A stretch of DNA of 64,000 nt from Bin55 sp965203735 (GTDB lineage Bacteria > Pseudomonadota > Gammaproteobacteria > Pseudomonadales > Azotimanducaceae), in the NCBI GenBank assembly GCA_965203735.1, contig OZ241909.1:1736001-1800000 (forward strand). The letters are read 5' to 3'. Shown one piece after another: positions 26,513 to 35,822 of this stretch (its first letter is position 1; the number at the start of each line of letters is the position of its first letter). Made by a program: the position numbers and the translations under genes. The notes beneath the pieces are model-generated. The model ran no database searches. It was not told the DNA's origin and was given only the letters and a program-made list of their open reading frames with translations.

Positions 26513-29500
26513 ATGTCAACGACACCACAAATGCTTAGCCGTGTGTTGATCGCCAATAGGGGTGAGATAGCAATTCGAATTGCCAAGTCGGCAGCGTCTC
26601 GCAACATTGATTCAGTAGGGATATTCTCGTCCGTCGACAAGGACGCATTACATACCAGGTTCACGACTGTTGCGGTGCAAGTCGGTTCGGAGAACCAAAC
26701 GATTGAGCCGTACCTCGATATTGACGAGATCATTCGCGTCGCTAAGGAGACGGAGTGTGATTGTGTTCATCCGGGGTATGGATTTTTGTCGGAGAGCTTC
26801 GTACTAGCCGGAAAGTGTGAAGTTGAAGGCATTCGTTTTGTGGGGCCGACTAGTCGAGCCCTTCAACTATTTGGAGACAAGATTGCAGCAAGAAAACTGG
26901 CAAGTGACCTCGGTATTCCTACGATTCCGGGAAGTCGGGCAGCAATTGCCTCCGCTGAAGACGCACTTGTAGCTTCCAATCAGATTGGCTATCCCGTCAT
27001 GCTCAAAGCGGCCGGAGGAGGTGGTGGAAAGGGAATGCGGATAGTCGAATCCGATGAGCGGATGGCAGATGCATATGAACGCTGTCGCAACGAAGCACTT
27101 AGTGCTTTCGGCAATGCCGATGTCTTCATTGAGAAGTATCTGCATCGACCAAGACATATAGAAGTCCAGGTAGTTTCGGACAACGACGGCAGCACTCTCC
27201 ACTTCTACGAGCGCGACTGTTCGGTTCAGCTGCACAACCAAAAAGTCATAGAAATTGCGCCCGCCCCCAATCTTCCCAATCAACTGAGAACCAAGCTCTT
27301 AGAGGCTGCAGTCTCCTTGGCTAGTTCGGGCGGTTACAAGAATGCTGGAACGTTTGAGTTTTTGGTTCTTCCCGAGACTGAAGAGTACTTCTTTATTGAA
27401 TGCAATCCTCGAATACAGGTTGAACACACCGTGACAGAGCAAGTTACGGGGCATGATCTTGTTGATATGCAGTTTCGAATTGCCAGTGGGGAATCACTTG
27501 AGAGCTTTGGCCTGATTCATCAAGATGATGTGGCGGAACCCACAAGATTCGCAGTACAAGCAAGAGTTGTAGCACGAAGTTCGGGTCAGTTTGTGGCGTA
27601 CAAAGAGCCTTCGGGTGCTGGAATACGCGTAGATGGTTGCGGACACGTAGGTTGTCGATTGGAACCTTTCTTCGACCCGCTTTTCGCAAAGGTCATTTCT
27701 ACAGGTCCTCCTCACTCGGAAGTTCAAGACGTACTAGATAGGACTCGAAGATGTCTCGACGAGTTCTATGTAGAAGGCGTCTCGACCAACATCGAACAGC
27801 TTAAGTCCATTCTGGGACACCACGAACTTCGAAGCGGTGATGCACGTACTACGCTACTTCAAGAGCACTCGGAGTTGCTTAAACCCAGGCCAGAATCCAA
27901 GAGTTCTTTGTCCGAGTTGTACTCCCGCCACGGCAATGGGTCACCGATGGCAGCCATAGCGCAAGCTTCTTATTCGGATGTAGCCAAGAGAAACGACCTT
28001 GAAGTAGACCCGAACAATGTTCCTGTAAGAGCTCCTATGTCTGGGTCCGTTGTCGAGATGAGGATCAAGGAAGGGGACACGGTACAAGCTGGAGACTCCA
28101 TGCTAGTTGTGTCCGCAATGAAGATGGAGTCTGAGATCGAGGCACCGGCGTCGGGCACAGTCATCGCTGTCCAAGACTTGGTCACGGGCGACTCTGTGGA
28201 CGCAAACCAAGTCGTCGCTGCTATCGCTCCTTCCGACGGAGAGACAGTCGGAATGGTCAAACAGGATTCTTCGCGATCATGGATGCCCCTGTTAGAAGAC
28301 ATTTCAGCGATGCGAGGGTTCGCAGCAGCACGATTCTTGCCCGACTCGGAAGATCCAGGGGTAGTACGACAGCGAGACCGAGGAAAGCTCACTTGCCGAG
28401 AGCGTATTGATCGCTTGTTGGACGATGGATCGTTCCGCGAAATAGGAAGCGCTGCGGGTTTTGCTTCCTACGACGAAGACGGTAAGGTTGCTGCGTTCAC
28501 ACCTGCCAACCACGTTGGAGGATGGGGAACAATCGAGGATCGCAAGTGCATAGTGTGTGCAGATGACTTTACGTCACGGGGAGGGCACGCAGATGGAGCA
28601 ATCGGTGCGAAGAGCGGATATCTCGACCGACTATCGCTTGAAATGCGTGTGCCGAGCATTCGCATGCTGGACGGATCCTCAGGAGGTGGAAGTGTGGCAG
28701 CCATGGTTCCAGCACAAAAGAAAGAAGGTGAAAGCAAAGCCAAGGAAAGCACGGGAGCGATCAAAGCGGGCCGACCTCGTGTGGCGGGAGGTGGAGGTTC
28801 CTATTTGCCGGGGCACTTAGGCAGCAATATGTTTGCTGAGCAATTGCATACCGTTCCGGTTGTCAACATGTTGCTGGGAAGCGTCGTTGGAATTGGTGCC
28901 GCAAAGGCAGTGTTGGGCCACTTCTCCGTAATGGTTCGAGATATCGCCCAGCTGTTTGTAGCGGGACCTCCTGTTGTGAGTCACGCAATGGGATATGACA
29001 TCACGAAGGAAGACTTAGGTGGTTGGCACATTCACTGTCGGAATGGGTCCGTTGACAACTTGGCGGAGACAGAGGAAGAAGCTGCACAACTCACGCGCGA
29101 CTTTCTGTCCTATCTCCCTTCGAGCGTTTATGAACTGCCTCCGATTCACAACAGCAAATCCGATTCGCCGAATCGGCAAGAGGAAGAACTTCTGACAATT
29201 ATTCCTCGCAAACGAACGAGCACGTTCGACATTCGAAGAGTGATCAACTTGTTAGCCGATCAAGGATCGTTCTTCGAGATTGGGGGACTTTGGGGAACCG
29301 ATCAGGTAACGGGATTTGTTCGATTTGGCGGTCACCCAATGGGAGTGATTGCGAGTGACAGCCAGCACGCCAATGGAGGGGCATTAACTTCTGCGGGTTG
29401 CGAGAAACTCACACGACACTTGGATCTTTGTGATGTTTTTCACTTGCCGTTGTTGAACCTAGTTGACAATCCCGGCTTTGCAGTGGGACTAGAGCACGAG

Positions 29501-29935
29501 CAAACTGGCACGATTCGCAAAGGTGGCGAGTGGATGATCGCGTTTGCTCAAACAAAGATTCCGATATTCACGGTATTGCTACGCCGAAGCTTTGGCGTAG
29601 CGGGAAACAACTATGCGACCCCTCGTTCCCGGCCATCCATGCGAGTTGCGTGGCCAGCGGCCGATGTAGGAGGGATTCCACCTGAAGGCGGAATCGAAGC
29701 GGCATACAAACGTCAGTTAGCGGCGAGCGACAATCCTGAAGCCCTTCGCCAAGAACTTATGGCGCGAATCGAGACAGCTCGCGGACCGGTGGGACCCTTG
29801 TCTAGATTTCAGATTGAAGAACTTATAGATCCAAGAGATACGAGACGGCTTGTATGTGAATGGATTGAAGATGCGTACAGATACATAGCGCTTCCTGATC
29901 AACTAGGGCCGCGATCCATCCAATTTCGCCCGTAA
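26513..29935 (+). CDS. Single-chain biotin-dependent acyl-CoA carboxylase (BC-BCCP-CT fusion)
   Basis: An 1140-residue protein joining three functions that are usually on separate chains. Residues 8-455 are a biotin carboxylase (LIANRGEIAIRI, HPGYGFLSE, the ATP loop AGGGGGKGMR, and CNPRIQVEHTVTEQVTG). Residues about 503-575 are the biotin carrier domain with Lys537 in SAMKMES. Residues about 615-1140 are the carboxyltransferase (CRERIDRLLDDGSF, RGGHADGA-like segment, GSVVGIGAAKAV, VDNPGFAVGLEHEQ, SFGVAGNNYATP). This matches single-chain long-chain acyl-CoA carboxylases, which form homohexamers. The acyl-CoA substrate cannot be told from sequence. It could supply malonyl- or methylmalonyl-type extender units, including to the PKS 12 kb away; that link is inference. 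Confidence 0.92.
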   Translation: MSTTPQMLSRVLIANRGEIAIRIAKSAASRNIDSVGIFSSVDKDALHTRFTTVAVQVGSENQTIEPYLDIDEIIRVAKETECDCVHPGYGFLSESFVLAGKCEVEGIRFVGPTSRALQLFGDKIAARKLASDLGIPTIPGSRAAIASAEDALVASNQIGYPVMLKAAGGGGGKGMRIVESDERMADAYERCRNEALSAFGNADVFIEKYLHRPRHIEVQVVSDNDGSTLHFYERDCSVQLHNQKVIEIAPAPNLPNQLRTKLLEAAVSLASSGGYKNAGTFEFLVLPETEEYFFIECNPRIQVEHTVTEQVTGHDLVDMQFRIASGESLESFGLIHQDDVAEPTRFAVQARVVARSSGQFVAYKEPSGAGIRVDGCGHVGCRLEPFFDPLFAKVISTGPPHSEVQDVLDRTRRCLDEFYVEGVSTNIEQLKSILGHHELRSGDARTTLLQEHSELLKPRPESKSSLSELYSRHGNGSPMAAIAQASYSDVAKRNDLEVDPNNVPVRAPMSGSVVEMRIKEGDTVQAGDSMLVVSAMKMESEIEAPASGTVIAVQDLVTGDSVDANQVVAAIAPSDGETVGMVKQDSSRSWMPLLEDISAMRGFAAARFLPDSEDPGVVRQRDRGKLTCRERIDRLLDDGSFREIGSAAGFASYDEDGKVAAFTPANHVGGWGTIEDRKCIVCADDFTSRGGHADGAIGAKSGYLDRLSLEMRVPSIRMLDGSSGGGSVAAMVPAQKKEGESKAKESTGAIKAGRPRVAGGGGSYLPGHLGSNMFAEQLHTVPVVNMLLGSVVGIGAAKAVLGHFSVMVRDIAQLFVAGPPVVSHAMGYDITKEDLGGWHIHCRNGSVDNLAETEEEAAQLTRDFLSYLPSSVYELPPIHNSKSDSPNRQEEELLTIIPRKRTSTFDIRRVINLLADQGSFFEIGGLWGTDQVTGFVRFGGHPMGVIASDSQHANGGALTSAGCEKLTRHLDLCDVFHLPLLNLVDNPGFAVGLEHEQTGTIRKGGEWMIAFAQTKIPIFTVLLRRSFGVAGNNYATPRSRPSMRVAWPAADVGGIPPEGGIEAAYKRQLAASDNPEALRQELMARIETARGPVGPLSRFQIEELIDPRDTRRLVCEWIEDAYRYIALPDQLGPRSIQFRP

Positions 29936-30011
29936 GCACAATGACGAACCGAGACTCTAGGAATCTTAGGTGTTTGAGGCTGTCAAACCTACAAGAGCAG
30001 GGGTGCACTGT

Positions 30012-30596
30012 ATGAGTTTTGTCAGTCAACTTATGTCTGGGCTAAAGAAATGCTCAAAGATCGCCGTGTTTGTTGTGTGCTTCATGCCGGTTTACAGTGC
30101 GTTTGCCGAAGAGAGGGAAGCAATCGCAGAAGAATTTCGACCTGTCGAAGTGCAAATTGAAGAAAGAGCGAAGGCGTTTACTCTACCTGAAGTCGAGGAG
30201 GCAGTACCTGGTTCCTACCGAATTGGAAATACGGAAATTACGGTTGAACTGCACACGGAAAACATAAGGTTCAAAGCGACTACGGGAAACGTTGAGCGTG
30301 TTCAGTGGGTTTCGGAGACTGACGAGTACGGACGGTTTGTCTACAACGAGGACAAGAAGCGATTTGAGCGACTAACTCACTCTGTGAGAATAGTCATGGA
30401 CGATTACGACAAGCTCGAGGACCTTGTTGAAGAGACCGAAGCCCTGAGCGGAAAAGCCTTCCCTGAGTTGGGTTTTGCAATAGTCAACTTGCCGAAGAAA
30501 ATCCATCCTTTGAAGTTCTCAAAGAAGGTCGAGACTCGAGAGGACGTCAAGTCCTCCGTTATCGAAGTGGAGCCTCCTAGGCAAATTCCGCACTAG
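30012..30596 (+). CDS. Small exported protein of unknown function
   Basis: I do not recognise this protein of about 194 residues. The ATG at 30012 gives a clean signal peptide (about residues 1-32, SKIAVFVVCFMPVYSAFAEE); a GTG at 29970 would add 14 residues. The mature part is highly charged, with a beta-rich middle (GSYRIGNTEITVELHTENIRFKA in parts) and a helix-rich end (DDYDKLEDLVEETEALSG). No cysteine pairs or catalytic motif are seen. It follows the carboxylase after 76 bases and may share its transcript. A 38-base stretch then leads to the converging aroA. Confidence 0.6.
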   Translation: MSFVSQLMSGLKKCSKIAVFVVCFMPVYSAFAEEREAIAEEFRPVEVQIEERAKAFTLPEVEEAVPGSYRIGNTEITVELHTENIRFKATTGNVERVQWVSETDEYGRFVYNEDKKRFERLTHSVRIVMDDYDKLEDLVEETEALSGKAFPELGFAIVNLPKKIHPLKFSKKVETREDVKSSVIEVEPPRQIPH

Positions 30597-30669
30597 TCCC
30601 TTTACGAAAGACTGCCCGCCATTAACTAACACCGCTCTTGAACTGCCGACTGAAACTCGTTGCTAATCT

Positions 30670-31938
30670 TTACAAGTAGAGCGCATCAAAGTCGTTCCAA
30701 AAACCCGGATACGTCTTGTTAACGCAATCGGGGTCTACGATACTGCAGTTTGGAACCTTGCTTGCAAGTACCGTGAATGCCATGGCCATACGATGGTCCT
30801 GATACGTCTCGAAACGAGTGGAAGCTGGTAGCGAGGGCTCAACTAGGACTCGGTCCGTGTCTTCATGAACTACCACTCCCGCCTTTCGAAGCTCTTTCGA
30901 AGGACACGCTATTCGATCGCATTCCTTAAACGGCAAGCTGGCCAATCCTGTAATTGAGGTAGGAGTTGGCAAGTAAGGAGCAAGCGCCATCACTGTTAAG
31001 GCTGCATCTGGCATTTCAATCATGTCGACAGTCTCGAGTCCCCTCAAAATTCCATTTCCCACAATTGTCGTTGAATCTGGAGTCTGACTCAGACGTGCAC
31101 CTAAGTCTGAACACACACGAAAAAACCCGCAATCACCTTGGCACGATTCAGAACCTAAGTTTCGGAAAGTCACTCTAGAACCATGAAGAGTTGCCAACGC
31201 AGCGAAGTACGATGCGGCCGAAGCATCTCCTTCAATCTTAAATTTCCCTTCATCGTAATTACCAGGGGATATCCAGTATCCGTGTTCGTGCTGGTTGGGG
31301 ACGTATCCGCGCCTTCGCATCTCATTGATAGTGATGTCAATGTAGGACGAACTGATTTGTTGACCTGTCAGCCTAATGTTGAGCCCCTCTTCAAAACGTG
31401 GTCCTGCTACGAGGAGCGAGGTAAGGTACTGGCTCGATACGTTAGTATTCAATTTGACAGTTCCGCCTCTCGGGTTTCCACGGATCGTAATCGGCAGAGT
31501 GTCGTTCGAACACTCGATTTGACAGTCCAGACTTCGGAGGGCGTCGAGCAAGTCTTTCTGAGGTCGTGATCTAAGAGACTCGTCACCTACGAATCTAGTC
31601 TCGCCTATTCTCAGAGCGGCAACCCCAAGGAGCAGCCTCAGCGACAAACCGCTCTGACGTAAGTCTAGCTCCACATCGCTTTGCAAATCGATCTGTCGCG
31701 GATCCACGTTGAATTGATCTTGCTCCACATCCACGTGAACACTGAGTCTCTGGAGGCAATCCACAATCGTTTCGACATCTTCGCTAAAAGTGCATCCAAG
31801 TAGCTTGGTGGAACGACGACAGAGGGCGGAGATAACCAGTTGTCGCAAAATAATCGACTTACTGCCGGGCAAATCCATGGGAACGTCAAAAGGTCTTTGA
31901 ATAACAGCGACCTCTCGAGTCTTTTGACTGTTGTTCAT
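30670..31938 (-). CDS. aroA: 5-enolpyruvylshikimate-3-phosphate synthase (divergent)
   Basis: EPSP synthase makes EPSP from shikimate-3-phosphate and PEP in the shikimate pathway. The 422-residue protein (E. coli 427) keeps most active-site residues: Lys27 in LPGSKS, the Arg of SRPQKDL, SSQYLTSLL, EGDASAASYF, the Asp in EMPDAAL, Glu and Arg in FKECDRI, YQDHRMAMAF and KTYPGFW. The loop that in E. coli reads NAGTAMRP reads QSGLSLRL (residues 95-102), so Thr97 and Pro101 (E. coli numbering) are both Leu. ATG start at 31938. Not in an operon with other aro genes here. The protein is divergent enough that a different enolpyruvyl transferase role is a small possibility. Confidence 0.88.
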   Translation of the reverse strand: MNNSQKTREVAVIQRPFDVPMDLPGSKSIILRQLVISALCRRSTKLLGCTFSEDVETIVDCLQRLSVHVDVEQDQFNVDPRQIDLQSDVELDLRQSGLSLRLLLGVAALRIGETRFVGDESLRSRPQKDLLDALRSLDCQIECSNDTLPITIRGNPRGGTVKLNTNVSSQYLTSLLVAGPRFEEGLNIRLTGQQISSSYIDITINEMRRRGYVPNQHEHGYWISPGNYDEGKFKIEGDASAASYFAALATLHGSRVTFRNLGSESCQGDCGFFRVCSDLGARLSQTPDSTTIVGNGILRGLETVDMIEMPDAALTVMALAPYLPTPTSITGLASLPFKECDRIACPSKELRKAGVVVHEDTDRVLVEPSLPASTRFETYQDHRMAMAFTVLASKVPNCSIVDPDCVNKTYPGFWNDFDALYL

Positions 31939-32058
31939 AGTGACGAATCGTATGTTCCCTAGCTATTTCTTGATTGTGCGACAGCGTTCATTCTAAGACT
32001 CGGTTTGAGCCTCCGAATAAAATCAATCACCCCGATTGATTGAACTAGGAATTGAAAC

Positions 32059-33336
32059 ATGGCGGAAACGATTTCACCCGACATTGAAGCCGACCTTAAC
32101 AATCTAACGATGAGTGCAGAAGCAGAGCCGCTGCTCGCTTCCGTAAAGAGCTTCATCGAAACCGAAATTCAGCCTCGAACTCCCGAATTTGAAGAAGCCG
32201 CAGCCGAACACGGAGATCGTTGGAGCTTGTCTCCGCGACAGGAACGAATTCTCAATGACTTGAAGACGAAGGCAAAGTCAATTGGCTTGTGGAATTTTTT
32301 CCTTCCCGATGCAGAAACAGGAGAGGGACTTAAGAACCTCGACTATGCCTACATAGCAACTGAGTTAGGAAAGAACCCCATCGCCTCCGAGTCGCTGAAT
32401 TGCAGCGCGCCAGATACTGGCAACATGGAAGTTCTCGAGAGGTACGGCTCCGCCGAACAGAAGGAACGATGGCTGAAGCCTCTGCTAAATGGAGAGATCA
32501 GATCCGCCTACGGTATGACTGAACCCAACTTGGCATCCTCCGACGCCAAGCAAATTGGTACCCGAGCTGTATTGGAGGGAGACGAGTGGGTCATCAACGG
32601 CGAAAAGTTCTATATCTCCGGCGCAGGAGATAAACGTTGCAAGATCATGATCTGCATGGTCAAGACCAGCCCCGATGCAGCTCCCCATCAGCAGCAGTCT
32701 CAGATCTTGGTTCCGCTGGATACGCCCGGTGTAAACATCATCGAGCCAATGACAGTGTTCGGTCACGACGACGCTCCACACGGTCATATGCACATCCTAT
32801 TGGAGGACGTGCGCGTACCAAAGGACAACATGATTCTTGGAGAGGGTAGAGGATTTGAAATCTCCCAAGGTCGGTTAGGTCCAGGTCGTATCCACCATTG
32901 CATGCGGTCTATTGGTCAGGCTGAGCGGGCATTGGATCTGATGGTTCGACGAGGAATGTCGCGTGAAGCTTTTGGACGCCCACTGGTGAACTTGGGCAAG
33001 AATCTCGAGCTGGTTTCTCGGGCGCGAATAGAAATCGAAATGATGCGACTACTTGTTCTCAAGGCAGCCAAGGCGATGGATGTCTTGGGCAATCGCGAAG
33101 CACGGGTTTGGGTTCATATGATCAAAGCAGTCATTCCTGAGCGTGTTTGCCAGATTATTGATCAGGCAATTCAGCTGCACGGGGCGACGGGTGTTTCCCA
33201 GTGGACTCCACTCGCAAGAATGTACACAGGCCAACGGACGCTTCGAATTGCTGATGGACCAGACGAAGTTCACCATCTTGTTGTCGGACGTGCTGAATTG
33301 CGCAAGTATGATGCCGAGTATGGTCGTTCGGGCTAA
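32059..33336 (+). CDS. Acyl-CoA dehydrogenase (ACAD11-like)
   Basis: A 425-residue flavin enzyme that oxidises acyl-CoA to enoyl-CoA. The family marks are present: FAD-binding YGMTEPNLASSDAKQIGT and WVINGEKFYISGAGD, the mid-domain EDVRVPKDNMILGEGRGFEISQG region, MSREAFGRPL, and QIIDQAIQLHGATGVSQWTPLARMYTGQRTLRIADGPDEVH in parts near the end, where DEVH fits the ACAD10/11-type group. The start ATG at 32059 has GGAA upstream and the N-terminus is soluble. It is followed by a serine hydrolase gene 35 bases downstream, likely one transcript. It diverges from aroA across 120 bases. Substrate chain length is not evident. Confidence 0.9.
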   Translation: MAETISPDIEADLNNLTMSAEAEPLLASVKSFIETEIQPRTPEFEEAAAEHGDRWSLSPRQERILNDLKTKAKSIGLWNFFLPDAETGEGLKNLDYAYIATELGKNPIASESLNCSAPDTGNMEVLERYGSAEQKERWLKPLLNGEIRSAYGMTEPNLASSDAKQIGTRAVLEGDEWVINGEKFYISGAGDKRCKIMICMVKTSPDAAPHQQQSQILVPLDTPGVNIIEPMTVFGHDDAPHGHMHILLEDVRVPKDNMILGEGRGFEISQGRLGPGRIHHCMRSIGQAERALDLMVRRGMSREAFGRPLVNLGKNLELVSRARIEIEMMRLLVLKAAKAMDVLGNREARVWVHMIKAVIPERVCQIIDQAIQLHGATGVSQWTPLARMYTGQRTLRIADGPDEVHHLVVGRAELRKYDAEYGRSG

Positions 33337-33371
33337 ACACTCAATTAGATTCAGTACTTGAGGAAAGAGAA

Positions 33372-34556
33372 TTGAGCAAGAAGTACGAGTTTAACGACGT
33401 TCATGCGTCTCTACAGCGATGGAAGGACGACGAATTCATCGCTATGGGTTCATGCGTCGTCTTGGAAGGCCAGGAGATAGTCGACGAGTACACCTGCGGA
33501 TTTCAAGACCGTGAAGAAGAGATTCCGCTGGCACTAAATTCCATATTTCGATTGTTCTCCAATACAAAACCGATCACTGCGATTGCAGCAATGACTTTGT
33601 GGGAGGAGGGAAAATTCCAGCTCGATGATGAGATCGCTACCTACCTCCCTCAATTCAATGAACTTCGCGTTCTCAAAGAGGGATCAACAGATGTCTCTGA
33701 CACAGAACCATTAGGCCAAGCACCCACCGTTCGACAGTTGATGTGCCATACGGCAGGATTCTCCTACGGACTGTTTCTTGAATCGCCCGTCGATGCGCTC
33801 TACACAGAACGAGGTGTGTTGCATCCTGCAAGTACGTTGACATCGATGGTCGAGACGCTCAGCGAGATTCCATTGGCCTACCAGCCCGGAAGGCGTTTTC
33901 AGTACAGTGTTTCATCGGACATCTTGGGCAAGCTCATCGAAATCTGGTCCGGACAGTCTTTCGGAAAGTACATAGCCAGGAAAATCTTCGAACCCCTGGA
34001 CATGGGTGATACGGATTTCTACGTACCAGAATCCAAACATGATCGATTTTGCTCTCTGTACGCAGCGGCGGACCCCGAGGACCCATTGAAACCGGGTCTT
34101 TCAAAGACTCCGGACCTGTTTGGTGACTACACGAGACCGCGACCGTTGGAATCCGGAGGAGGGGGATTAGTTGGAACAATTACCGACTACTCCAAGTTCG
34201 TGCGAATGTTAATGGGTGGAGGGGAGTTCCAAGGTGCTCGCATTGTTTCCGAAAGTACGTTGAACATGATGCGAACGAATCAACTCCCAGATGGAGTAGC
34301 CTTGCAATTGCCGAGTTGGGTAATGCCTAATACTGTATTTGGGCTTGGTTTTGCCTTGAAACAGAAGCCTGCACAGGGCGAACCGCAAGAAGCGATCGAC
34401 GAATTTCACTGGGGCGGTTTAGCAGGTACTCACTCTTGGATGTCGCCCAGAGGCAATCTGGCGGCGTTAGTGTTCACCCAGAGGATGCCTGGTTTTTGGC
34501 ACCCCTATAGCCACGAGTTCAAGAGGCTTGTCTATCAGGCAATGGTGAGCTCTTAG
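33372..34556 (+). CDS. Beta-lactamase-fold serine hydrolase (class C/family VIII esterase-like)
   Basis: A 394-residue protein of the beta-lactamase/transpeptidase-like fold. The nucleophile motif SxxK is Ser63-Asn-Thr-Lys66 in LFSNTKPITA; the second motif is a tyrosine in FQYSVSSDILG; the third is HWGG in FHWGGLAGTHSW instead of KTG. Such changes are typical of esterases in the fold and not of antibiotic-hydrolysing beta-lactamases. There is no signal peptide, so it is cytoplasmic. The start is a TTG at 33372 with GAGGAAAGAG just upstream. It follows the acyl-CoA dehydrogenase closely. An ester or lactone substrate is plausible; resistance is not supported. Confidence 0.87.
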   Translation: MSKKYEFNDVHASLQRWKDDEFIAMGSCVVLEGQEIVDEYTCGFQDREEEIPLALNSIFRLFSNTKPITAIAAMTLWEEGKFQLDDEIATYLPQFNELRVLKEGSTDVSDTEPLGQAPTVRQLMCHTAGFSYGLFLESPVDALYTERGVLHPASTLTSMVETLSEIPLAYQPGRRFQYSVSSDILGKLIEIWSGQSFGKYIARKIFEPLDMGDTDFYVPESKHDRFCSLYAAADPEDPLKPGLSKTPDLFGDYTRPRPLESGGGGLVGTITDYSKFVRMLMGGGEFQGARIVSESTLNMMRTNQLPDGVALQLPSWVMPNTVFGLGFALKQKPAQGEPQEAIDEFHWGGLAGTHSWMSPRGNLAALVFTQRMPGFWHPYSHEFKRLVYQAMVSS

Positions 34557-34591
34557 CGGAGTCTTCAGGGGAGCTTGATGAGATCACTCCA

Positions 34592-35716
34592 CTACATTTG
34601 GCTAAAGCAGGAGCGGAGTTCGAGTGCGAATTGCACCGGATTCTCAAAGGCGGCGAAATGCCCGCCTTTTTCCAACACGTTGTAGTACCTCAAATCCTTG
34701 TAGACCGCCTCAACCCATCGTTTAGATGGTTTGAAGATTTCCTTCGGAAAAATGCTGCATCCCGATGGAATTAGGATGTCCTTACGCGACCCTCTACCGA
34801 AGCTCTCCCAATAGATTCTCGCAGAAGATGTACCGGAACCTGAAAGCCAATACATCATGACATTGTCAAGCAATTCGTCGCGAGAGATAGCGTTTTCGGG
34901 GTGGCCGTCGCAGTCCGTCCACTGATAGAACTTTTCAAGGATCCATGCCGCCTGTGCGACCGGAGAGTCAACCAACCCGTAGCCCAATGTTTGAGGCCGA
35001 GTGCTTTGTTGCTTCGAGTAGCCCGAATCCCAGTCTTGATAGAACCTTGAGCCGCGCAGTGCTTCTTCTTCCTGGGGCGTCAGACTGTCAAGCGTGTCTC
35101 GTTGTGGTCCAACAGATGGCATGTTGGTGTGAATGCCCAAACAGCTCTCGGAGTGGTTAGCCGCGATCGAACCGCTGACAGCTGCCCCCCAATCTCCGCC
35201 TTGGACCAAGAATTTGGCGTAGCCAAGACTGGCCATAATTTCAACCCAGACATCTGCAATCTTGTCTACGCCCCATCCCACCTCTCTAGGCTTTCCCGAA
35301 AACCCAAAACCGGGTAGTGATGGAACGACGACATCAAATGTCTCTTCTCCTTCTTGTTGCTGCTGGACTAGAAGATCAATCAAGTTGAGAAACTCTATGA
35401 TCGAACCGGGCCAACCATGAGTGATGAGAAGAGGACGGCTCTTGGAGGCTTGTGACTTCTTGTAAATGAAGTGAATGTCCACACCGTCTATGGTTATCAG
35501 GAAATTGTCAAATGAGTTCAATCTGTCTTCCGTCTTGCGCCAGTCGTACGTATTGAGCCAATAGCCACATATGTCTTGCACGTAGCTGAGAGGAATGCCT
35601 TGAGTCCAGTCGGAAACGAGCTCTCGATCGGGCCACCGAGTTCGGTCCAGCCGATCCATTAGGTCAATCAGAGTTGCTTCGGGAACTTCAATCGTGAATG
35701 GTCGAGGAGTGGGCAT
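34592..35716 (-). CDS. Microsomal-type epoxide hydrolase
   Basis: A 374-residue alpha/beta hydrolase with the N-terminal epoxide hydrolase (EHN) domain (about residues 5-110: FTIEVPEATLIDLMDRLDRTRWPD ... in parts). Oxyanion-hole motif HGWPGS, nucleophile Asp175 in QGGDWGAA, and the catalytic His in KGGHFAAFE near residue 355. Members open epoxides to diols without cofactor. The order of EHN domain, cap and hydrolase core is complete. ATG start at 35716. It converges with the serine hydrolase, 35 bases apart. The natural epoxide is unknown; lipid epoxides are one possibility given the neighbours. Confidence 0.92.
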   Translation of the reverse strand: MPTPRPFTIEVPEATLIDLMDRLDRTRWPDRELVSDWTQGIPLSYVQDICGYWLNTYDWRKTEDRLNSFDNFLITIDGVDIHFIYKKSQASKSRPLLITHGWPGSIIEFLNLIDLLVQQQQEGEETFDVVVPSLPGFGFSGKPREVGWGVDKIADVWVEIMASLGYAKFLVQGGDWGAAVSGSIAANHSESCLGIHTNMPSVGPQRDTLDSLTPQEEEALRGSRFYQDWDSGYSKQQSTRPQTLGYGLVDSPVAQAAWILEKFYQWTDCDGHPENAISRDELLDNVMMYWLSGSGTSSARIYWESFGRGSRKDILIPSGCSIFPKEIFKPSKRWVEAVYKDLRYYNVLEKGGHFAAFENPVQFALELRSCFSQM

Positions 35717-35822
35717 GTATTGATCCTTCTTGTTGGGTTTTCTTTGTCAGGTTGAACGGTTTCATGGTGGACGAACTTGTAAGAAACGAATTACGACAAG
35801 AGACTCCTAGAAGAGCGGCTGA

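Noticed and set aside
33372..34556. Antibiotic-resistance beta-lactamase
   Set aside because: No signal peptide, and the second and third motifs differ from class C enzymes (YSV and HWGG). An esterase-type hydrolase is more likely.
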